From positions 1,240,001 to 1,304,000 of the forward strand of contig NC_007498.2 in assembly GCF_000012885.1 (NCBI RefSeq): a DNA stretch of 64,000 nt. Direction: 5' to 3'. Below are positions 1 to 10,181 of this stretch, in pieces. Positions within the stretch are counted from its first letter, which is position 1, and each line of letters begins with the position of its first letter. The notes beneath the pieces are model-generated. The model searched no databases and had not been told where the DNA came from. It saw nothing but the letters and a program-made list of their open reading frames with translations. The translations under genes were made by a program, and so were the position numbers. Source of the stretch: Syntrophotalea carbinolica DSM 2380. GTDB taxonomy: Bacteria > Desulfobacterota > Desulfuromonadia > Desulfuromonadales > Syntrophotaleaceae.

Positions 1-2471
1 GGGCAGGTTGTTTTATGATGCTGTTTTTCATCGGCACGAATGGCGCGTGTCGCCTCATATCCGTCCATATTCGGCATCTGGCAATCCATGAACAGCAGGT
101 CGAAAGGACTGTGACTGTAAGCCGTCAAGGCTTCTTGACCATCGGCAGCCAGGGTGACGTTGCATCCGAGTTTTTCCAGCATCCCCTTGGCTACCTGCTG
201 GTTTACCGGATTGTCTTCGACGAGCAAAACCCTGGCTTTGGTCGGGGTGCTGGTTTCAGACGCCGGGTTCGGACAGGGTGTTTGCGACTGGACGTTATCT
301 TCCAGCGGCGGTGCATTGGTCAGGTGCAGCAGTAACTTCGAGGGGCGTATCGGTTTGGTCAGGTAGCTGACCGTCGTGGCATCCGATATGCGGCATGGCG
401 GCAGTTTTTGCCCAGTCAGGCCGAGGGTGATGATATGTTTCGGAACCGTTTGGGCAACGTCGCAGCAATGCTGGATCAGTTCCCGCCCCGGCATGTCCGG
501 CAGGGTAAGGGCAACCAGTATGATCTGGAAATTTTGGGCCTGCAACATGGCCAGGGCTTTTTTTCCATGGTCAGCGGTTTTGGCCTTTATGCCCCACTCC
601 CGCAATTGTTGCTGGACGCTGCGACGGGTCAGGGGATGAGGGTCGACGATCAGTGCCTGCATATTCTTGAGCTCGGGAATGCAGGCAACATGATGCATGC
701 CGCAGGCGGGATCTTTGGTCATGGTCATTTCAAACCAGAAGTTCGACCCTTGCCCGGGTTGGCTGAAAACATGGATTTGTCCCCCCATATGGCCGATAAG
801 GTCCTGACAAATGGATAAACCGAGGCCGGTGCCGCCGTATTTGCGGGTGGTGGAGCCATCGGCCTGACTGAAGGGCCGGAACAGTTGCGGTATATGCTGG
901 GGCTCAATACCGATCCCCGAATCGCGAATGCTGACGACGATGGTAGCGGATTGCTCGGTGATATGGTGGGCACGCAGGGTCACCAGGACATATCCCTGTT
1001 TGGTGAATTTAAGGGCATTGCTGAGGAGATTGACCAGAACCTGACGCAACCGCCCGGGATCCCCCAACAGAAGCGGAGGAACGTCGTCGGCCATATCCAC
1101 CACCAGTTCCAGGCCCTTGGTCTGAGCCTTCGCTGCAAACAGGCCGGCGGCTTCCTCGACTATGCCGCAGATGTCGAAGGGGATGTTTTCGAGTTGCAGC
1201 TTGCCTGCTTCGAGTTTGGAGAAATCGAGGATGTCGTTGATGATTTGCAGCAAGGCGCGACCCGATTCAGCGACGGTGTCGGCTATTTGCCGTTGTTCCT
1301 CCGCCAGGGGGCTGTCGAGGAGCAGTTCGGTCATGCCGATGACGCCGTTCATGGGCGTACGGATCTCATGGCTCATATTGACCAGAAATTGCGATTTGGC
1401 GCGACTGGCCTCCTCTGCATGTTGTCGCGCCTGTTGCAGCTCTTGGATGGACGATTGCAACTGCTCGGTCATCGCTTGCAGGGACCGGTTCAGAATGCCG
1501 ATTTCATTGTCGCTGTCAGGGAGCCACTCGATGGTGTCGGGCGCGGTGGGGACGCGGCGGGCGATGTCGACGATTTTCATCAGCGGGTGGGTAAGGCGGT
1601 GGCTGAGGATAATCGCGTATGGCACGATCAATAATAGAACCATGGCGCAGACGCCTATGCCTAAATATAAAACGCGCTTGCTGCTGGCCAACGCCTGGCG
1701 CTGATCGAAACCGCTGAGTAAAAAACAGCCTGTCTGGTTATGAAACGGCAGCAACATTTTTGATGCGCATATCTCGGGACTGCCCAGGGTCAGGATACCT
1801 TCGCTTGTGTCGCTGTCGACGGTTTTCGCCAGGGGCAGCAAGAAATCGGCCCCGCTGCTTTGGCATTGGACCTTGCCGAAGCTTATCAGCAGCGAGTTGG
1901 AAAAAGCCGGCCCCAGTTGCATGGCTTTGCCGGTAAACAGTATCCCGATGACCTTGTTGCCGGACAGAATCGGCGCATAGGACATCAATGCCAGTTCGGA
2001 GCCGTTGTCAGCGGCCACCAGCGGGCCGAAAAAAGCCAGGGGTTCGCGCGTCATGGCACGGTTCAGGTGGTCGGACAGTGCCGACGGGGACTGATGTGGG
2101 GCCGCGCCGAGTTCGGCGACCGGTGAACCTTCCGGCGTGTAGATTGCCAACGAGGCCAAGTCGTTCTGCTCGCGCAAAAGATCCAGGTAAGCTTTCAGCT
2201 GAAAGGAGACATTCAATTTAAGCGGAACAATAAGCTGCTCGTCCGATGCGATGCGCAAGGTTTGCTCGCGAAAACCCTCCAGCTGGGTGATCAGTAAGCC
2301 GCGGTTGATCCGTTCCAGTTGTTCCAGCTTGGTATGCACGTTTTCTACAATGTGATGCTGCACCAGCTTGCCGTAGGCGAAAAAACCGATTAGCGTGATC
2401 AGTATGGGCATCGGCAGAATCGCCAACAGCAGTTTGAGGGTCAGGGATTTGTGGAACGGTATCGGTTGCAT
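1..2471 (-). CDS. Hybrid sensor histidine kinase (3' end outside window)
   Basis: Membrane-bound sensor kinase; the reading frame is open to the left edge, so the C-terminus is missing. It starts at an ATG two bases after the stop of the upstream gene, so the two are probably translationally coupled. Order of parts: membrane segment about residues 10-30, extracytoplasmic sensor region of about 230 residues without recognisable fold, second membrane segment about 262-282, HAMP-like linker, short coiled coil, H-box [11 protein letters not shown] with phospho-accepting His near 368, N-box ([11 protein letters not shown]), G1 (DSGIGI) and G2 (GGTGLGLS). Two receiver domains follow. The first has Ala (near residue 653, in [12 protein letters not shown]) where the phosphorylated Asp should be; the second keeps it ([11 protein letters not shown], near 795). 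Signal probably comes from the periplasmic binding protein encoded just upstream (inference). Confidence 0.9.
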   Translation of the reverse strand, partial: MQPIPFHKSLTLKLLLAILPMPILITLIGFFAYGKLVQHHIVENVHTKLEQLERINRGLLITQLEGFREQTLRIASDEQLIVPLKLNVSFQLKAYLDLLREQNDLASLAIYTPEGSPVAELGAAPHQSPSALSDHLNRAMTREPLAFFGPLVAADNGSELALMSYAPILSGNKVIGILFTGKAMQLGPAFSNSLLISFGKVQCQSSGADFLLPLAKTVDSDTSEGILTLGSPEICASKMLLPFHNQTGCFLLSGFDQRQALASSKRVLYLGIGVCAMVLLLIVPYAIILSHRLTHPLMKIVDIARRVPTAPDTIEWLPDSDNEIGILNRSLQAMTEQLQSSIQELQQARQHAEEASRAKSQFLVNMSHEIRTPMNGVIGMTELLLDSPLAEEQRQIADTVAESGRALLQIINDILDFSKLEAGKLQLENIPFDICGIVEEAAGLFAAKAQTKGLELVVDMADDVPPLLLGDPGRLRQVLVNLLSNALKFTKQGYVLVTLRAHHITEQSATIVVSIRDSGIGIEPQHIPQLFRPFSQADGSTTRKYGGTGLGLSICQDLIGHMGGQIHVFSQPGQGSNFWFEMTMTKDPACGMHHVACIPELKNMQALIVDPHPLTRRSVQQQLREWGIKAKTADHGKKALAMLQAQNFQIILVALTLPDMPGRELIQHCCDVAQTVPKHIITLGLTGQKLPPCRISDATTVSYLTKPIRPSKLLLHLTNAPPLEDNVQSQTPCPNPASETSTPTKARVLLVEDNPVNQQVAKGMLEKLGCNVTLAADGQEALTAYSHSPFDLLFMDCQMPNMDGYEATRAIRADEKQHHKTTC

Positions 2472-2473
2472 GG

Positions 2474-4651
2474 TTATTCTTTCACTGGAGAGATCGCTGC
2501 AGACGGCGCATCGAAGCAGAGCATATCGGTGAAGACCAGGGCGCTGGCCAGCATATTGTCCGGAATATTGATACCCAGCATTTTCGCTCGGGCGGTGTTG
2601 AAGGTGATCACCGCTTTTCGGGCCGATTCGACAGGCACCTGGCGGATGTCCTTGTATTGCAACAGTTGCACTCCCATGTTCCCGGCCTGCTCTCCCATGG
2701 CGGCGAAGTCCACGGAGGCTCCGCCGAACAGGCCGAGTTTGGCAAAGGCGAAATTAACGGGAATTCCGGGTTTTCGGCAATTCTGCAGAAATATTCTGAG
2801 CGTGTCTCGAAAGCCGATACTCCGGTGCTGTTCATCTTTAATGCTGAGGACTACGGGATAAACCGCCTGCACCGCGGGGTCGGCGTTGATGTGCTTAATT
2901 TCCCGAAGATAGTCGGTCACGGTAGTGACGGTGCGAATGGTCAGTCGGGGGTGCCCGTCTCCTTCGGGGATTTCATGCAACAATTGCTTGCGGATCGCCT
3001 GCCCGGTGGGGGTGCCGTCCAGCAGGGCCACCACCTGGCGAAGGTCTGGCTGTATTTCCTGCATGACATTCAAGGCCGTTTGCAGGTGAAGCTGTTCATA
3101 TACGCCGGTGATGTTGCGGGATGGCCGCCCCTGGGGATCGAGGAAACGGGTGCTGCGATTATACTCCTGCGGCTGTTTGTTGATACCTGAAAATACCACC
3201 GGGTAGGGCTTGGCGACGAGTTTCAGACCCACTTCCCTGAAGGCATTGTCGTCCAGGGTGTACACCAGATCCGGTTTGAAATGCTGAATTTTGGCTATCG
3301 CCCTGGCCGCATCGGCCCGCATCCGCGCAGGGCTGCTGTTAAGGGTTTTGGTGTTCATGTAATGACTGCGTATATCGACGGCTTTGCCAAAATGCTTTTC
3401 CAGAACCGCCCGGATGCCTTTTTCCTGCGGAATGCCGCATACATGGTCATTCTCATAGCTTTGCACGATGTAGATCTTGAACTTTTCTTCTTTCGCGGCA
3501 CTGGAGAGGTGATGCTCGGTAACGCCGCGAACCGCCCAATCCATATTTTTCAGCTGGTGGGCGGTTGCACTGGCGCCTTTGATGATGCGAAGTCTGTTGT
3601 CCGTATCGTAAATGGGGCCGCTGAAGACCTTCAAACGGCCGCTTCGCAGGGCTTTTTCGCGCTCCCGGATATGTGCTGCCACCTCATCCGGCACGGCAGG
3701 GCTCAGTCGACCGAGTATGGTGGTGCCTGATTTCAGCCCTTCACATCGGTGGCCGGGAGCGAGGGTTCCCTGTTTGAGTTCGTGGATAAACTTCATGTAG
3801 AGACCCGACCAGTCAAATGCTGCGGATGTCAGTAACTGTCCGGAAGCAAAAGGCGACAGATCCGTGGCGAAACCGATGACATCTATCTTATGGTTCATCG
3901 CCCACTGCATGGGCTGAGCGGAGTGGATACCGTTGAAATAAACGTCGACGCCCTTGTGGATGAGTTCCATGGCCAGTTGGTCGGCTGTCGGCGATATGTT
4001 CGTGGGGGTATACCAGTCCGCTTCGATGACGATGGAAGGATCCGCCGACTGGGCGCCAAGCGCAAATGCATTGAGCAGGCGCAGGTTGGCCGGCGTCGCA
4101 CTTCCTCCGAGAAAGGCCAGGTGTTTTTTATCGGACATGCGGGCGGCGAGTATGCCGCTTAAGTAGGCCGGTTGGTATATTTTGCCGCAGTAGGTGACGA
4201 TATTGGGGCCTCGGCAGCGACCTTCGCATAGAAAAAATGTCGTGTCGGGATGTTGACCTGCCAGACTTTCAACCGCGTCTGAAAAACTTTCGTTTGTGGC
4301 AAATACGGCTGTCGCCCCCTGTTGTATCAGGTTTTCAATGATGCGAATCGCGTCTTCGGGGGCAACATTGGCGACCGAAATGGTTTCCAGGTTGGTGAAG
4401 GTCTCCCGGAGTTTGAGGCGGGCCAGTTCATGGGCATAGTTCCAGCCGCCGTCTCCGACCGGGCCATCGAAAACAAAACCGACTTTCATTGCTAACGGGG
4501 TCGCCCGGCAGGGCGAGGCACTCCATGTCGTGATGAGCAGGCACAGGGGCAGAACAAGGCCGGCGAGCAGCTTGATGCACCGGGTTGTGGTTCGACGTAA
4601 CGAAGGGCTGGTAACAGACTTCGGGGTGTTTCGCTGGTAATACAGGTTCAT
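2474..4651 (-). CDS. Fused double periplasmic-binding protein (BMP + ABC_sub_bind)
   Basis: Exported protein of about 725 residues. After a signal sequence/membrane anchor (hydrophobic stretch [16 protein letters not shown]) comes a BMP-type basic membrane lipoprotein domain (about 55-320: [35 protein letters not shown]), then an unrelated ABC_sub_bind domain (about 390-700: [47 protein letters not shown]). Both families normally act as single solute-binding proteins of ABC importers. No permease or ATPase lies nearby, and the next gene, two bases downstream, is a membrane sensor kinase, so a sensory role is more likely (inference). The start is taken at the ATG before NLYYQRN; an in-frame ATG 21 codons upstream is possible. 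Confidence 0.85.
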   Translation of the reverse strand: MNLYYQRNTPKSVTSPSLRRTTTRCIKLLAGLVLPLCLLITTWSASPCRATPLAMKVGFVFDGPVGDGGWNYAHELARLKLRETFTNLETISVANVAPEDAIRIIENLIQQGATAVFATNESFSDAVESLAGQHPDTTFFLCEGRCRGPNIVTYCGKIYQPAYLSGILAARMSDKKHLAFLGGSATPANLRLLNAFALGAQSADPSIVIEADWYTPTNISPTADQLAMELIHKGVDVYFNGIHSAQPMQWAMNHKIDVIGFATDLSPFASGQLLTSAAFDWSGLYMKFIHELKQGTLAPGHRCEGLKSGTTILGRLSPAVPDEVAAHIREREKALRSGRLKVFSGPIYDTDNRLRIIKGASATAHQLKNMDWAVRGVTEHHLSSAAKEEKFKIYIVQSYENDHVCGIPQEKGIRAVLEKHFGKAVDIRSHYMNTKTLNSSPARMRADAARAIAKIQHFKPDLVYTLDDNAFREVGLKLVAKPYPVVFSGINKQPQEYNRSTRFLDPQGRPSRNITGVYEQLHLQTALNVMQEIQPDLRQVVALLDGTPTGQAIRKQLLHEIPEGDGHPRLTIRTVTTVTDYLREIKHINADPAVQAVYPVVLSIKDEQHRSIGFRDTLRIFLQNCRKPGIPVNFAFAKLGLFGGASVDFAAMGEQAGNMGVQLLQYKDIRQVPVESARKAVITFNTARAKMLGINIPDNMLASALVFTDMLCFDAPSAAISPVKE

Positions 4652-4949
4652 TTGAAAAGATCCGCCAAAATGATGACAAAAACATGTGTCAGAATACGTT
4701 TTGAATGTCGACAAGCCATGCGATACAGATCCCGGATCCCGCGGCTTTCCGGTGGCATGGCTAACTCATGAGAGTGATGCGGTATACGGGGTTGCAAAAA
4801 TGGAGCCGTATACACTATCGGTGTGGCGGGTTTTTGCAGAGGGTGGGGGATCGGCTCGGGGCCTGTTCAAAACCGGTAAAACGGTTGCCCGTCAAGGGGG
4901 GCTATGGTACCCTGTTGGTCCTTTCAAAAGGCGAAAAGAAGAGGCGTGC
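4652..4949. promoter_or_regulatory. Divergent intergenic region with 8-bp inverted repeat
   Basis: Intergenic region between the leftward binding-protein/kinase pair and rightward tlyA. It contains a perfect 8-bp inverted repeat, GTATACGG at 4782-4789 and CCGTATAC at 4806-4813, which could be an operator or part of the promoters. The rightward frame is open through this stretch, but that upstream extension of tlyA has no family similarity and is not treated as coding. Confidence 0.3.
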
Positions 4950-5708
4950 ATGGGGAAAAGTTCAGTTCAAAAAGAGCGTTTGGATAAACTGCTGGTGGTC
5001 CGTGGTCTGGCGCAGTCCAGGGAGCGGGCACGAGCCTTGATTCTCGCCGGACAGGTAGTGGTGGGGCACCACACGGTGGATAAAGCCGGTGCTCAGGTAG
5101 CCACAGATGTGTCCCTGCGCCTCAAAGGTGAGGACATTCCCTATGTTTCCCGTGGCGGCCTCAAACTGGAGAAGGCTTTAGATGCTTTTTCTGTCGATGT
5201 GACGGGGAAGGTCGCCATGGATGTCGGTGCCTCCACCGGGGGGTTTACCGACTGTCTGTTGCAACGTGGTGCCGCCCGGGTTTACGCCGTGGATGTCGGT
5301 TACGGTCAGTTGGCCTGGTCGCTGCGCCAGGACAGCCGGGTGGTGAATCTCGAGCGTACCAATATCCGCCATCTGCAACCGCAGGCCTTGCCGGAAAAAC
5401 CGAGCCTGGCGGTGATTGACGCATCCTTTATCTCGCTGGACAAGGTCTTGCCTGCAACCCTGGGGTTGCTAACGGACCAGGCTGAAATCGTGGCGCTGAT
5501 TAAACCCCAGTTCGAGGTTGGCCGGGGCGCGGTGGGCAAGGGTGGGGTGGTCAGAGATGCAAGCCAGCACCAAGCGGTGGTGGAGCGCATCCGGCAGTTA
5601 TCCGAACAGCTCGGCTGCCAGGTGCTCGGTGTGACCGAGAGTCCCATCCTCGGCCCCAAGGGCAACCGTGAATTCCTTATTTATCTGAGTAAAAGGCCGG
5701 CGGTATGA
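4950..5708 (+). CDS. tlyA: TlyA family 2'-O-rRNA methyltransferase
   Basis: Predicted 252-residue cytoplasmic RNA methyltransferase of the TlyA/hemolysin A family. In characterised members it makes 2'-O-methylcytidines in 16S/23S rRNA. An N-terminal S4 RNA-binding domain (about 5-65, RLDKLLVVRGLAQSRERARA) is followed by an FtsJ-like Rossmann fold with the SAM motif DVGASTGGFTDCLL, the catalytic Asp region VIDASFISLDKVLP and the KPQFEVGR motif. The ATG before GKSSVQKERLDKL was chosen because GAAGAGG precedes it and the S4 domain begins right after. The stop overlaps the next start as ATGA. Confidence 0.92.
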   Translation: MGKSSVQKERLDKLLVVRGLAQSRERARALILAGQVVVGHHTVDKAGAQVATDVSLRLKGEDIPYVSRGGLKLEKALDAFSVDVTGKVAMDVGASTGGFTDCLLQRGAARVYAVDVGYGQLAWSLRQDSRVVNLERTNIRHLQPQALPEKPSLAVIDASFISLDKVLPATLGLLTDQAEIVALIKPQFEVGRGAVGKGGVVRDASQHQAVVERIRQLSEQLGCQVLGVTESPILGPKGNREFLIYLSKRPAV

Positions 5709-6457
5709 ACCGCGTCTATTTTGTCGGTGCCGGACCCGGGGATCCGGAGTTGCTGACCTTGCGCGGGGCTTCTCTGCTGCAGAGCTGTCAGGCTGTTTTT
5801 ACCTTTGCGCCCCTGGACGAGACTTTTGCCGGCCTGATCGCAAAACGACCGGTTTTCGATCCTTACGATTTCGATTTCGACGAGCTTTTGGCGCATATTG
5901 AGACGCTGCTCGATGCGGGCAACGTGGTTTTTTTGCAACCCGGCGACCTGACCTTTTTCTCTCCATTTCAGGCCCTCATCGAGGCCCTCGGCGACAAAGC
6001 CGAGGTTGTGCCCGGTGTCGGCACCGCCAACGCCGCGGCGGCTCTGTTGAAACGAACCCTGAACCTTTCCGGGGTCTGTACGCGGACTATCCTGGTATCC
6101 TCGCGGGTGCTGGCGGAAATACCGGGTGCGCCAGCCCTCGAAGACCTGGCGCAACCCGGTGCGACGCTGCTGATTTATATGAACCACTACCCCCTGGAGG
6201 AGTTGGTGGGCCGGCTGCGACGCGGTTATGGGCGCAACGAACCCATCGCTTTGGCACATCGCATCGGTTTGCCCGGGCAACGTTTGTTTGTGGGCTGTCT
6301 GGATGATATTCTTGAGCGAACCGCTGATTGTACCTTGTTTGATAAACGGGGGCGGGCTGACCTTACCCTGATCATTGTCGGGCAGGCGCTTACCGCAACT
6401 CCGGATCACAGCTGGTGGGATCAGCGGCGTCTGCGCGTGCGGCGTCATCGCTGCTGA
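5705..6457 (+). CDS. Tetrapyrrole (corrin/porphyrin) methylase family protein
   Basis: SAM-dependent methylase of the uroporphyrin/precorrin methyltransferase fold, 250 residues. The diagnostic N-terminal motif VYFVGAGPGDPELLTLRG, the PGDLTFFSPF loop, the VVPGVGTANAAAA segment and a late LTLIIVGQAL strand are all present, and the closest family type appears to be precorrin-4 C11-methyltransferase (CobM/CbiF-like). It overlaps tlyA by four bases. No other cobalamin or sirohaem genes are seen in the window, so the substrate is unknown; an rRNA- or tetrapyrrole-related role cannot be separated from sequence alone. Confidence 0.8.
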   Translation: MNRVYFVGAGPGDPELLTLRGASLLQSCQAVFTFAPLDETFAGLIAKRPVFDPYDFDFDELLAHIETLLDAGNVVFLQPGDLTFFSPFQALIEALGDKAEVVPGVGTANAAAALLKRTLNLSGVCTRTILVSSRVLAEIPGAPALEDLAQPGATLLIYMNHYPLEELVGRLRRGYGRNEPIALAHRIGLPGQRLFVGCLDDILERTADCTLFDKRGRADLTLIIVGQALTATPDHSWWDQRRLRVRRHRC

Positions 6458-6575
6458 CGACGCGCAGTCTCGGGTGGATCACACTTAGGATTTTTGAAGC
6501 AGGGTTCGCTGCCACGGCGTTTGTCTGTCTCTGCGTAATCTGTTTGTTACCTATTGCTTATTCGGTTTTCTGACT

Positions 6576-7688
6576 ATGATCCGCATTTTGCATACCGCAG
6601 ATATTCATCTTGGAGCTGTTTTTGCCGAACTGGCCGAGTGCGCTGCTGCAAGGCGTAACGATCAACTGTATGCGTTTGAGCGTATGGTTGAGCTTGCCAT
6701 CGATCGTAAGGTACATCTGCTGGTTGTGGCCGGAGACCTGTTTGCGTCTCCCTGGCCGACTACGGACCTGGTGTCTCATGTGCGCGCCGGTTTTCAACGC
6801 TTATGTGACAACGGTATTCTGCCGGTGGTTCTGCCGGGTCAAAATGATATGCCGCGCTCCCCCGATGGGGTTTATGCACGCGGAGTTTTTGACGGGGTGC
6901 TGGTTCTCGATCCGCAGCAGGCCGAATCCGTGACGCTGGATATCGACGGGCAGCCTCTGCATCTGCACAGCGGTCGGATCGAGGACGACCGGGCCGTCTG
7001 GCCTGCCGCTGTTTCTGCCGCAGCCGACGGGGTGCATGTCGGCCTGCTTTACCTGCCGGCAAAGACGGGGCTGGACATCGATATCGCGCGGTGGTGCGAC
7101 AGTGCCTGGTGGCAGGAGAGCGGGGCTTCCTATCTGGCTCTCGGCGGAGTGCACAACTTTTGCGAATGGCGTAAAGATGAGCGCCTGCTTGCATGTTGCC
7201 CCGGCACACCGGAGGGCCTGACCTTCGGAGAAAACGGCGAACGTTGCTGTGTTTTGGCCAGTGTCGACGCCGCGTCGGTCAGCGTTGAGAGGTTTGCCGT
7301 GAACAAGCGTACCCTGTCTGAGGTTTGCCTGGACCTGAGTGATTGCCGCTGTCACGACGAGGTGTTGCAGCGCATTCTTTCTTTCGGCAGTCCTGACGGT
7401 ATGGTACATCTGACTTTGACCGGCCAGCCGGCGGCAGTACTGGATGGGGCACTTTTGCAACAGCAGGCAGCAGAAGCGTTTTATTATCTGGAAATCGATG
7501 ACCGGTCCATGTTGCTCGGCAGTCCGCTGGCGGAAACCCTGGCACGCAAGGACGATCTGAGCGGTTTGCTGGTACGCAACGCGCAGGCGCTGGCCGTTCG
7601 GCGGTCCGACGAGAATCAGTTGTTGCTGGACGCCGCCGTGCGGGAGATTCTGCTGCGCCGCCAAGCGCTGGGTGGAGGTGCATCATGA
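6576..7688 (+). CDS. Mre11/SbcD-like metallophosphoesterase, degenerate active site
   Basis: 370-residue protein of the calcineurin-like DNA exonuclease family (SbcD/Mre11/YhaO). Motif I (LHTADIHLG) and motif II (VVAGDLF) are intact. Motif III reads LPGQNDMP instead of GNHD, so the transition-state His is replaced by Asn. The usual His after the next strand is Tyr (GLLYLP), and the GHxH motif reads GGVH, so one of its two His is lost. Nuclease activity is therefore doubtful; a structural partner role is possible (inference). The gene overlaps the following ATPase by four bases (ATGA), the normal SbcD-SbcC pairing. Confidence 0.85.
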   Translation: MIRILHTADIHLGAVFAELAECAAARRNDQLYAFERMVELAIDRKVHLLVVAGDLFASPWPTTDLVSHVRAGFQRLCDNGILPVVLPGQNDMPRSPDGVYARGVFDGVLVLDPQQAESVTLDIDGQPLHLHSGRIEDDRAVWPAAVSAAADGVHVGLLYLPAKTGLDIDIARWCDSAWWQESGASYLALGGVHNFCEWRKDERLLACCPGTPEGLTFGENGERCCVLASVDAASVSVERFAVNKRTLSEVCLDLSDCRCHDEVLQRILSFGSPDGMVHLTLTGQPAAVLDGALLQQQAAEAFYYLEIDDRSMLLGSPLAETLARKDDLSGLLVRNAQALAVRRSDENQLLLDAAVREILLRRQALGGGAS

Positions 7689-9823
7689 TGCTGCGGCGCC
7701 TGGAATTGCAGGCTTTCGGACGTTTCCGGGACGAGGTCGTCGAATTCGCCCCTGGCATTAACCTGGTATCCGGGCCCAACGAATCGGGTAAAACCACTTT
7801 GGTACAGGCGCTATCGGCGGTATTGTTCGGCACCCCGGAGGCTTCGCGACTCATACCGTGGGAAAGCCCCGACAACTGCCGGGCGGCGCTGGTCTGGGAA
7901 GCAGATGGTCGCCAGGTCAGAATCGAACGGGATTTCGTCACCGGCCGCGTGGAATGGTCCGAAGCGACATCTGGCGGCGATTTTCAGCCCGTTTTGAGTG
8001 TCGCTCCCAAAAGCGGGGACGCGCCGGAAGAACAGCGTGCCTATCTGTCCCGTCTGCAGACCCTGCTGGGCGTAAATCGCAAGGACCTGTTTCAATTGCA
8101 GTTGTGCGGTGATGCGCTTGAGGCATCGGTGGAACAGTTATCCGAGAGCCTGAAGGCCGGTTTTGCCGATCCGGAAGCCAGTGAATTGGCGGAAGTTTTC
8201 AGGACCTTGCAGGATGAGTATGTGACCATAGACAGTGCCAACCCCTGGGGCCTTGAAACGCAGGAACCGGGGGCGCTGGATGTGATCGCACAGCAGTTGC
8301 AGACCTTGGAAACGGAATGGTTTGCGGTGCATGAATCGATTCGCCTGTGTTGCCGTCGGGATACCGGGCCTTTGAGCGAAAAACCGGTTGCCCAGCCTGC
8401 AGACAGCGACCAGGCTGGGCCGGCGACGGCATCTGAGGCGGTGCCCGTTGCGGTGGAGGAACCCGTCGGGGAGGATGCGGCTGCCGACAAAACCGCCGCA
8501 GGGCATGGCGCGTTTGTAACGGATCAGGCCAGCGAACGTGCCGCGTTGGAGGCGGAGTTGGCCAAAACCGGTTTGCCGCGTGAGATTCCTCATGAGTTGC
8601 CGGACCTGCTGAATACCTGTGCCGAGTTGCGACAGGCCATGGCCGAGCAGAAGCGCGCCCTCGGTGCCCGCCAGGAGGAGCGCCGCAGATGCCGCATACC
8701 CGGTTGGAAAAGTTCGGCGTGGGGGCTGGCCGGTTTGTGGACCGCGGCAGGTTTGTGGTACCGCGCGCAACCGGGCTTCAAGCCGATTGTCGCCGGTGCG
8801 CTGGTCGCCGGCGCGTTGGGTGCATGGCAGGGGTGGCGCTATTTGCAGGTTCGAAAGACCCGCCGTCTTTTCGATGGTCAGATTACCGCTCTCGAAGCTG
8901 CGGTCGGTGAACTACAGCAGCAACTTACCGCCCTCAACGATCGGTTCGAGGCTCTTGGTATGACGCCATCGCCCGTCGAGATGGTGCGGATGCAGAAAAA
9001 TCTGCTGCGCCATCGTCAGCTTCTGGAACAGCTGCAGCAGTGTGCAACGGCTCCGGCCGAGAGCCCCGAGGAGACGGCCCCGGTCACTCCGTCGGCCGAT
9101 GGCGCCGAAGCGCCGCCCATGCAACAGGCTTGCACTGGCGCGGCTCGACCGACAGCGGCAGCGGCGCCTGAAGACACTTCGGATTTTCCTGCGGATGAGG
9201 GCTGGCAGCCTGGCGAACTCGATGAACTGTTGGATACCCGCTCGGCTATCGAAGCGCAGGGCGAGATTCTTCGGGCTCAAGAGGCGCAACTCAAAGCGCG
9301 CAGTGCGACTTTGCGTGTGGCATGCGATCTGTTGGAGAAGACCCTGGCCGAATGTACCGGCTCCGATCTGGAAACCTTCGCTTTCATCCTTGGGCAAACA
9401 TTGAGCGGGTTGACCGGTGGGGCCATTGAGCAGGTGCGCATTACGCCGCATTTTACCGTCGAATTGCCCGGACCGGCTGGCGATTGGCTGCCGGTCGACT
9501 ATTTCAGCAGCGCCACCGGCACCCTGGTGAAGTTGGCACTGTGTCTGTCCTTTAACCAGCTGTGTTGCGAGCCGGTACGGTTGCCGCTGGTGCTTGATGA
9601 GCCGCTTGGCAATCTCGATAGAAAACGTCGCAGCCAGGTAGTGAAGTTTTTGGAACAGTGTGCAGCCGGACAACAGGTGATTCTGCTCAGTCACGAGGAC
9701 GCTCTGCGCCGCCGGGCCACACGAGATGGCTGGCACCTGGTTTCCCTGCGTACCGCGGGGGCGTCAGTGGCGGCCAGCAACGAGGAGAAAAACGACGATG
9801 ACGGACAACTGTCTTTTTTGTAA
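7685..9823 (+). CDS. YhaN/SbcC-like P-loop ATPase
   Basis: 712-residue ABC-type ATPase of the SMC/Rad50/YhaN group, partner of the Mre11-like protein. Walker A GPNESGKTTL lies near residue 35; the C-terminal half carries the signature-like stretch FSSATGTLVKLALCLSF, Walker B/D-loop LVLDEPLGNLD and the H-switch ILLSHEDAL. Between the halves are helical stretches and two hydrophobic segments (about 340-385: SSAWGLAGLWTAAGLW and IVAGALVAGALGAW), which suggest membrane attachment as in B. subtilis YhaN. Ala/Pro/Glu-rich linkers flank this region. It is shorter than classical SbcC and lacks an obvious zinc-hook CxxC. Confidence 0.85.
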   Translation: MMLRRLELQAFGRFRDEVVEFAPGINLVSGPNESGKTTLVQALSAVLFGTPEASRLIPWESPDNCRAALVWEADGRQVRIERDFVTGRVEWSEATSGGDFQPVLSVAPKSGDAPEEQRAYLSRLQTLLGVNRKDLFQLQLCGDALEASVEQLSESLKAGFADPEASELAEVFRTLQDEYVTIDSANPWGLETQEPGALDVIAQQLQTLETEWFAVHESIRLCCRRDTGPLSEKPVAQPADSDQAGPATASEAVPVAVEEPVGEDAAADKTAAGHGAFVTDQASERAALEAELAKTGLPREIPHELPDLLNTCAELRQAMAEQKRALGARQEERRRCRIPGWKSSAWGLAGLWTAAGLWYRAQPGFKPIVAGALVAGALGAWQGWRYLQVRKTRRLFDGQITALEAAVGELQQQLTALNDRFEALGMTPSPVEMVRMQKNLLRHRQLLEQLQQCATAPAESPEETAPVTPSADGAEAPPMQQACTGAARPTAAAAPEDTSDFPADEGWQPGELDELLDTRSAIEAQGEILRAQEAQLKARSATLRVACDLLEKTLAECTGSDLETFAFILGQTLSGLTGGAIEQVRITPHFTVELPGPAGDWLPVDYFSSATGTLVKLALCLSFNQLCCEPVRLPLVLDEPLGNLDRKRRSQVVKFLEQCAAGQQVILLSHEDALRRRATRDGWHLVSLRTAGASVAASNEEKNDDDGQLSFL

Positions 9824-10145
9824 AATCATTGCCGGCGAAATACCGGGCACGTTTATCTACGAGGACGAAAAGGTCGTGGTGTTGCAGGATATCGCACCGC
9901 AAGCGCCGCATCATTATCTGATCATCCCGCGTAAGCATATCCCCACCACCCTCGATCTGGCCGTTGAGGACAACGCGCTTGTCGGACATGTTTATCAGGT
10001 CGCCTCACGACTGGCCGAACGACACGGTTTCGAGAAGGACGGCTTCCGGGTTGTCAACAACTGCAACGAAGGCGCCGGTCAGACCGTCTGGCACCTGCAT
10101 TTTCATCTGCTTGGCGGCCGCACCATGAACTGGCCTCCGGGGTAA
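9798..10145 (+). CDS. HIT family nucleotide-binding protein
   Basis: 115-residue histidine-triad protein of the HINT/PKCI branch: N-terminal CLFCKIIAGEIP and the catalytic triad motif HLHFHLLGGR near the C-terminus. Such proteins hydrolyse AMP-lysine-type nucleoside phosphoramidates. The start ATG lies inside the end of the preceding ATPase gene (26-base overlap) and is preceded by GAGGAG, placing it in the same transcription unit. A longer in-frame extension upstream is out of keeping with the family length and was rejected. Confidence 0.93.
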   Translation: MTDNCLFCKIIAGEIPGTFIYEDEKVVVLQDIAPQAPHHYLIIPRKHIPTTLDLAVEDNALVGHVYQVASRLAERHGFEKDGFRVVNNCNEGAGQTVWHLHFHLLGGRTMNWPPG

Positions 10146-10181
10146 TTCCCGCCACGACGGGCAATGCCGGTGCGATACGGT

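Noticed and set aside
885-1634. 249-codon rightward open frame
   Set aside because: It is antisense to the HAMP/HisKA/ATPase region of the leftward hybrid kinase; the composition follows codon third positions of the kinase and no family is recognisable.
4686-4949. 88-codon N-terminal extension of tlyA
   Set aside because: TlyA proteins begin with the S4 domain right after the internal ATG, which has its own ribosome-binding site; the extension contains the divergent promoter region.
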